Part shown: one piece after another, positions 45,381-48,905 of the stretch
Numbering within the stretch: position 1 is the first letter of the stretch
Layout: each line of letters starts with the position of its first letter
Position numbers and translations under genes: made by a program
Notes under the pieces: model-generated
Databases searched by the model: none
The model's input: the letters and a program-made list of their open reading frames with translations, nothing else
Told to the model about the DNA's origin: nothing
DNA from: Thermoleophilaceae bacterium
GTDB taxonomy: Bacteria > Actinomycetota > Thermoleophilia > Solirubrobacterales > Thermoleophilaceae
Direction of reading: 5' to 3'
Assembly: GCA_025928345.1 (NCBI GenBank)
Contig: JAICJR010000003.1
Span: 1-48,905 of the forward strand
Length of the DNA: 48,905 nt

Positions 45381-46394
45381 ATGGCTGAGCCACGCGCCCA
45401 GACGACCACCGGCACGTCCGCCGGCGAGATCGAGTTCCGGCACGTGAGCAAGCGCTACCCGGGGCGCAGGCAGGTGGCGGTGAACGACCTCTCGCTGGCA
45501 ATTCCCGCAGGCGAGATCTGCGTCCTCGTGGGACCCTCCGGCGCCGGCAAGACCACGGCGATGAAGATGGTCAACCGGCTGATCGACGTGACGGAGGGCG
45601 AGATCCTCATCGACGGCCGCGACGTCACGCGGATGAACGAGACCGAGCTGCGCCGCGGTATCGGCTACGTGATCCAGAACGTCGGCCTGTTCCCGCACAT
45701 GAACGTGGCCGCCAACGTGGCGACCGTGCCGCGGCTCCTCGGCTGGGACCGCGCGCGCGTCCGGGCGCGCGTGCAAGAGCTGCTCGAGCTGGTCGGGCTC
45801 GACCCCGACGAGGACGGCAGCCGCTATCCGGGACAGCTATCCGGCGGGCAGCGCCAGCGCGTCGGCCTCGCGCGCGCTCTGGCCGCCGACCCGCCGGTGA
45901 TGCTCATGGACGAGCCGTTCGGCGCGCTCGATCCGATCACCCGCGACCGGCTCCAGAACGAGTTCCTGCGGCTCCACCGGCAGCTTCGCAAGACGGTCAT
46001 CTTCGTCACCCACGACATCGACGAGGCGATCAAGATGGGCGACAAGATCGCCATCCTGCGCGAGGGTGGAGTGCTAGCGCAGTACGCGAGCCCCGCCGAG
46101 ATCCTCGCCCGTCCCGCTGACGACTTCGTCGCTCAGTTCGTGGGCGCCGACCGCGCGCTGAAGAGGCTCTCGCTGTTGTGCGTTCGGGATGTCGAGCTGC
46201 TCGACTCGGCGCCCGACGCCGCGGACTCACCCGTGCTCACGCCCGACACGACCCTGCGCGACGCGCTGTCCCAGATCCTCGCCGAGGACGGACGTCCACT
46301 CCCGGTTGAGGACGGAGGCAGCCTGCTGGGCTACTTGAGCGTGGACGTCGTCACGCGCGCGCTGTCCGGCGCGGGAGAGGCGGCGGCCACGTGA
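45381..46394 (+). CDS. opuCA: Osmoprotectant (glycine betaine/carnitine/choline) ABC transporter ATP-binding protein
   Basis: VLVGPSGAGKTTAMKMVNRLIDVTEGEILIDGRDV; YPGQLSGGQRQRVGLARALAADPPVMLMDEPFGALDPITR; C-terminal CBS-like remnant. Confidence 0.93.
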   Translation: MAEPRAQTTTGTSAGEIEFRHVSKRYPGRRQVAVNDLSLAIPAGEICVLVGPSGAGKTTAMKMVNRLIDVTEGEILIDGRDVTRMNETELRRGIGYVIQNVGLFPHMNVAANVATVPRLLGWDRARVRARVQELLELVGLDPDEDGSRYPGQLSGGQRQRVGLARALAADPPVMLMDEPFGALDPITRDRLQNEFLRLHRQLRKTVIFVTHDIDEAIKMGDKIAILREGGVLAQYASPAEILARPADDFVAQFVGADRALKRLSLLCVRDVELLDSAPDAADSPVLTPDTTLRDALSQILAEDGRPLPVEDGGSLLGYLSVDVVTRALSGAGEAAAT

Positions 46395-47116
46395 ACGGGT
46401 TCGTGCTCGCGGACAGCGGCCCCGTCATCCCGAACTTCGGTCGCGGGAGCAGCTGCGTGCGCGATAACCACACCTTCTGCTGGAGCTGGGTGAAGCAGCA
46501 CTGGAGCGACACCCTCGGCCCGGCGCTCGTGCAGCACATCGTGCTCACGCTGGTCGCGGTTGGCATCGGCTTTGCCATCGCCATCGCCTGCGCCTTCTTC
46601 GCACACCGGTACGGCTGGTTCGAGCGGCCGTTCGGCACCTTCGCCGGAATCCTCTACACGATCCCGAGCCTGGCGCTGTTCCAGCTGCTCGTGCCGATCA
46701 GCGGCTTTTCGAGGCTGACTGTGCAGATCGCGCTCGTGTCCTACACGCTGCTGATCCTGTTCCGCAACACCCTCGCCGGCCTGCGAAGCGTGCCGGAGGA
46801 CACTCGCGAGGCCGCGCGCGGGATGGGTCTGTCAGCACGGCAGATGCTGTGGAAGGTCGAGCTGCCGCTGGCGGTGCCCGCCATCATCGCGGGGCTTCGC
46901 GTGGCGACGGTGATGGTCATCAGCCTCGCCACGATCGCGTCGTTCATCATCGATGAGGGGTTGGGCTCGCCGATCTTCCATGCGCTTCAGTCCGACTTCA
47001 ATACCGAGCTGATCGCGGCGGGCACGCTCGCGGTGCTGCTGGCAATCACCGCGGACGGCCTGCTGCTGCTCGCGCAGCGGTTGATCACGCCGTGGGCGCG
47101 CACGAGGAGGGCGTAG
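46391..47116 (+). CDS. opuCB: Osmoprotectant ABC transporter permease
   Basis: YTIPSLALFQLLVPISGF..ILFRNTLAGLRSVPEDTREAARGMGLSARQMLWKVELPLAVPAIIAGLRVATVMVISLATIASFI. Confidence 0.92.
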   Translation: MNGFVLADSGPVIPNFGRGSSCVRDNHTFCWSWVKQHWSDTLGPALVQHIVLTLVAVGIGFAIAIACAFFAHRYGWFERPFGTFAGILYTIPSLALFQLLVPISGFSRLTVQIALVSYTLLILFRNTLAGLRSVPEDTREAARGMGLSARQMLWKVELPLAVPAIIAGLRVATVMVISLATIASFIIDEGLGSPIFHALQSDFNTELIAAGTLAVLLAITADGLLLLAQRLITPWARTRRA

Positions 47117-47120
47117 CCGG

Positions 47121-47822
47121 ATGACCTTCATCCACGCCTTCCAGTTCATCGGCAACAACGCGGGGCTGCTCTGGCACAAGTCGCTCGAGCACATGGCGAT
47201 CTCCGCAGTGGCCGTCGGCATCGCGCTCGCGATCGCGCTGCCGCTCGGGCTGTGGCTCGGTCATTTGCACCGCGGCTCGTTCCTCGCGGTCAACATTCCC
47301 AACATCGGGCGTGCGCTGCCGAGCCTCGCGGTGCTCGCGATCGGGCTGTCCTTCCTCGGGATCGGCAAGCTCAACGTCGTGGTCGCGCTGGTGATCCTGG
47401 CGGTCCCGCCGATCATCACGAACGCGTACGTGGCTGTGGACGAGGTGGACACGGACGCCGTTGAGGCCGCACGCGGGATGGGCATGAAACCCCGCGAGCT
47501 GTTCGCGAAAGTGGAGCTGCCGCTGGCGGTGCCGCTCACCCTCGCCGGTGTGCGCACCGCCGCCGTCTACGTCGTGGCGACGGCCACGCTCGCGGGCTTC
47601 TTCGGCGGAGGCGGGCTCGGCGACATCATCGCCAACCAGGCCAGCTACGGTCTCGACGGCGTGGTGGGGGCGGCCATCGTGGTCACGGTGCTGGCGCTCG
47701 CCACCGACGGGCTGCTCGCACTGGCGCAGTACCTGATCACCCCGCGCGGCCTGCGCGGCGAGACGGAACTTCTTGGAGCGGCGGACTACGAGGCTACGCG
47801 TGCCGCCGCAGAGACTGCATAG
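47121..47822 (+). CDS. opuCD: Osmoprotectant ABC transporter permease
   Basis: NIPNIGRALPSLAVLAIGLSFLGIGKLNVVVALVILAVPPIITNAYVAVDEVDTDAVEAARGMGMKPRELFAKVELPLAVPLTLAGVRTAAV. Confidence 0.92.
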   Translation: MTFIHAFQFIGNNAGLLWHKSLEHMAISAVAVGIALAIALPLGLWLGHLHRGSFLAVNIPNIGRALPSLAVLAIGLSFLGIGKLNVVVALVILAVPPIITNAYVAVDEVDTDAVEAARGMGMKPRELFAKVELPLAVPLTLAGVRTAAVYVVATATLAGFFGGGGLGDIIANQASYGLDGVVGAAIVVTVLALATDGLLALAQYLITPRGLRGETELLGAADYEATRAAAETA

Positions 47823-47844
47823 AACCAGACAAAAGGAGAAACAG

Positions 47845-48804
47845 GTGAAGGTCCGACATCTGAGACGAGGCGCGGCAGGCGTGCTCGCTACAGCGCTCGC
47901 GCTGGCTGTTGCCGCCTGCGGTTCGAGCGGAGGCGGGAATACCAGCACGGGCGCGAGCACCGGCTCGACCCCAACCGCCAAGCCGGGCGCCGGCAAGCCT
48001 GCCGTGACGCTGGGCGCAAAGAACTTCACCGAGCAGTTCGTGCTCGGCCAGCTCTACAAGCAGGCGCTCGAGGCCAAGGGCTTCAAGGTCAACCTGAAGA
48101 ACAACATCGGCTCCACCGAGATCATCGACAAGGGCCTGACGAGCGGGAAGATCGACTTCTATCCCGAGTACATCGGGGTGGGGCTGACGGCCGTCGCTCA
48201 TGACGACAAGTCGTATCCGAGCGCCCAGGCCGCGTACAGCGCTCTGAAGGCGTTCAATGAGAAGCGCGGCTTCACGCTGCTCGACCAGACGCCGTTCACG
48301 GACGTCGACGCGATCGCGGTGAAGCCGGCGTTCGCCAAGCAGCACAACCTCAAGTCGGTGGCGGACCTGAAGAACGCGGGGCCGTTCAAGATCGGAGCGC
48401 CGCCGGAGTTCCGCACACGCTTCACGGGACTCGTCGGCATGAAGAAGGTCTACGGGATCACTCAGGCCACGCTCGTTCCGCTGACGATCGGTCTCCAGTA
48501 CAAGGCGCTCGACAGCGGCAAAGTGCAGGCGGCCGACGTGTTCACCACGGACGGTCAGCTGCAGAGCGGCAAGTACACGGTGCTAACGGACCCGAAGAAC
48601 ATCTTCGGCTACGAGCAGGTGGCGCCGATCGTGAACAAGAAGACGCTGACCAAGGAAGGCCCGGCGTTCGCTCAGACGATCAACGCGCTGAGCGCGAAGC
48701 TCACGACGAAGGCGATGCAGCAGATGAACGGGGCGGTGGATTTGGACAAGCAGTCGCCGGCGTCCGTTGCCAAGCAGTTCCTTCAGGCCAACGGGTTGGC
48801 GTAA
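47845..48804 (+). CDS. opuCC: Osmoprotectant ABC transporter substrate-binding lipoprotein
   Basis: LALAVAACGSSGGG lipobox; AVTLGAKNFTEQFVLGQLYKQALEAKGFKVNLKNNIGSTEIIDKGLTSGKIDFYPEYIGVGL; GTG start with AAAGGAG RBS. Confidence 0.93.
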   Translation: MKVRHLRRGAAGVLATALALAVAACGSSGGGNTSTGASTGSTPTAKPGAGKPAVTLGAKNFTEQFVLGQLYKQALEAKGFKVNLKNNIGSTEIIDKGLTSGKIDFYPEYIGVGLTAVAHDDKSYPSAQAAYSALKAFNEKRGFTLLDQTPFTDVDAIAVKPAFAKQHNLKSVADLKNAGPFKIGAPPEFRTRFTGLVGMKKVYGITQATLVPLTIGLQYKALDSGKVQAADVFTTDGQLQSGKYTVLTDPKNIFGYEQVAPIVNKKTLTKEGPAFAQTINALSAKLTTKAMQQMNGAVDLDKQSPASVAKQFLQANGLA

Positions 48805-48807
48805 CGA

Positions 48808-48855
48808 GGTCGGAGGTCGGAGGTCGGAGTCTCCGGCCTCCCGCCTCCGGCCTCC
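48808..48855. repeat. Heptanucleotide repeat pair: GGTCGGA x3 facing GGCCTCC/CGCCTCC/GGCCTCC
   Basis: GGTCGGA GGTCGGA GGTCGGA GTCTCC GGCCTCC CGCCTCC GGCCTCC, immediately 3' of the opuCC stop. Confidence 0.9.
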
Positions 48856-48905
48856 TACCTTGCCCTCGCCTTCACGCTGAAGCTCGACTTGGTGCCTGCT
48901 GAGTC
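48855..48905 (-). CDS. Possible C-terminal end of a minus-strand CDS (runs off the window)
   Basis: Reverse strand reads DSAGTKSSFSVKARAR*; only 16 codons visible. Confidence 0.3.
   Translation of the reverse strand, partial: DSAGTKSSFSVKARAR

Noticed and set aside
1-48905. Mobile element, prophage or defence island
   Set aside because: No transposase, integrase, phage structural gene, tRNA junction or restriction/toxin genes recognised; gene content looks like ordinary chromosome.

Overview
A 48.9 kb, very GC-rich, densely coded bacterial chromosome segment. Codon usage and gene content suggest an actinobacterium, possibly of the Thermoleophilia/Solirubrobacterales type; this is inference, since no marker gene is present. 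I call about 50 CDS on both strands. They include secreted hydrolases, a BNR sialidase-like protein, ArfB, LOG and PfkB proteins, DipZ, a PLD-like protein, an ArsC-like reductase, CspA, TetR/MFS, DAHP synthase, MarR/azoreductase, a DUF1611 plus enolase-superfamily epimerase pair, galactokinase, an isoaspartyl peptidase, a MerR regulator, YceI/MarR/TetR/MFS/UspA, a penicillin acylase, a GH15 enzyme, a chromate transporter-like protein and an opuC-type osmoprotectant ABC operon. I see no rRNA, tRNA, CRISPR array, transposase or phage module. The most interesting structure lies outside the gene list: (i) a dispersed family of 7-bp tandem repeats sharing a GGYC core at four loci, two of them paired with inverted copies; (ii) 8 of 16 tail-to-tail gene junctions interlocked by exactly 4 bp through palindromic stop tetramers (CTAG/TTAA) or CTAA; (iii) a 39-bp palindrome that holds the stop codons of both convergent neighbours; (iv) a chromate transporter that appears to have lost most of its N-terminal domain in frame; (v) a 2-TM channel-like protein with TVSSQ where TVGYG is expected; (vi) a single-base frameshift in an MFS gene; and (vii) regulatory dyads and promoters beside MarR, MerR and TetR genes.
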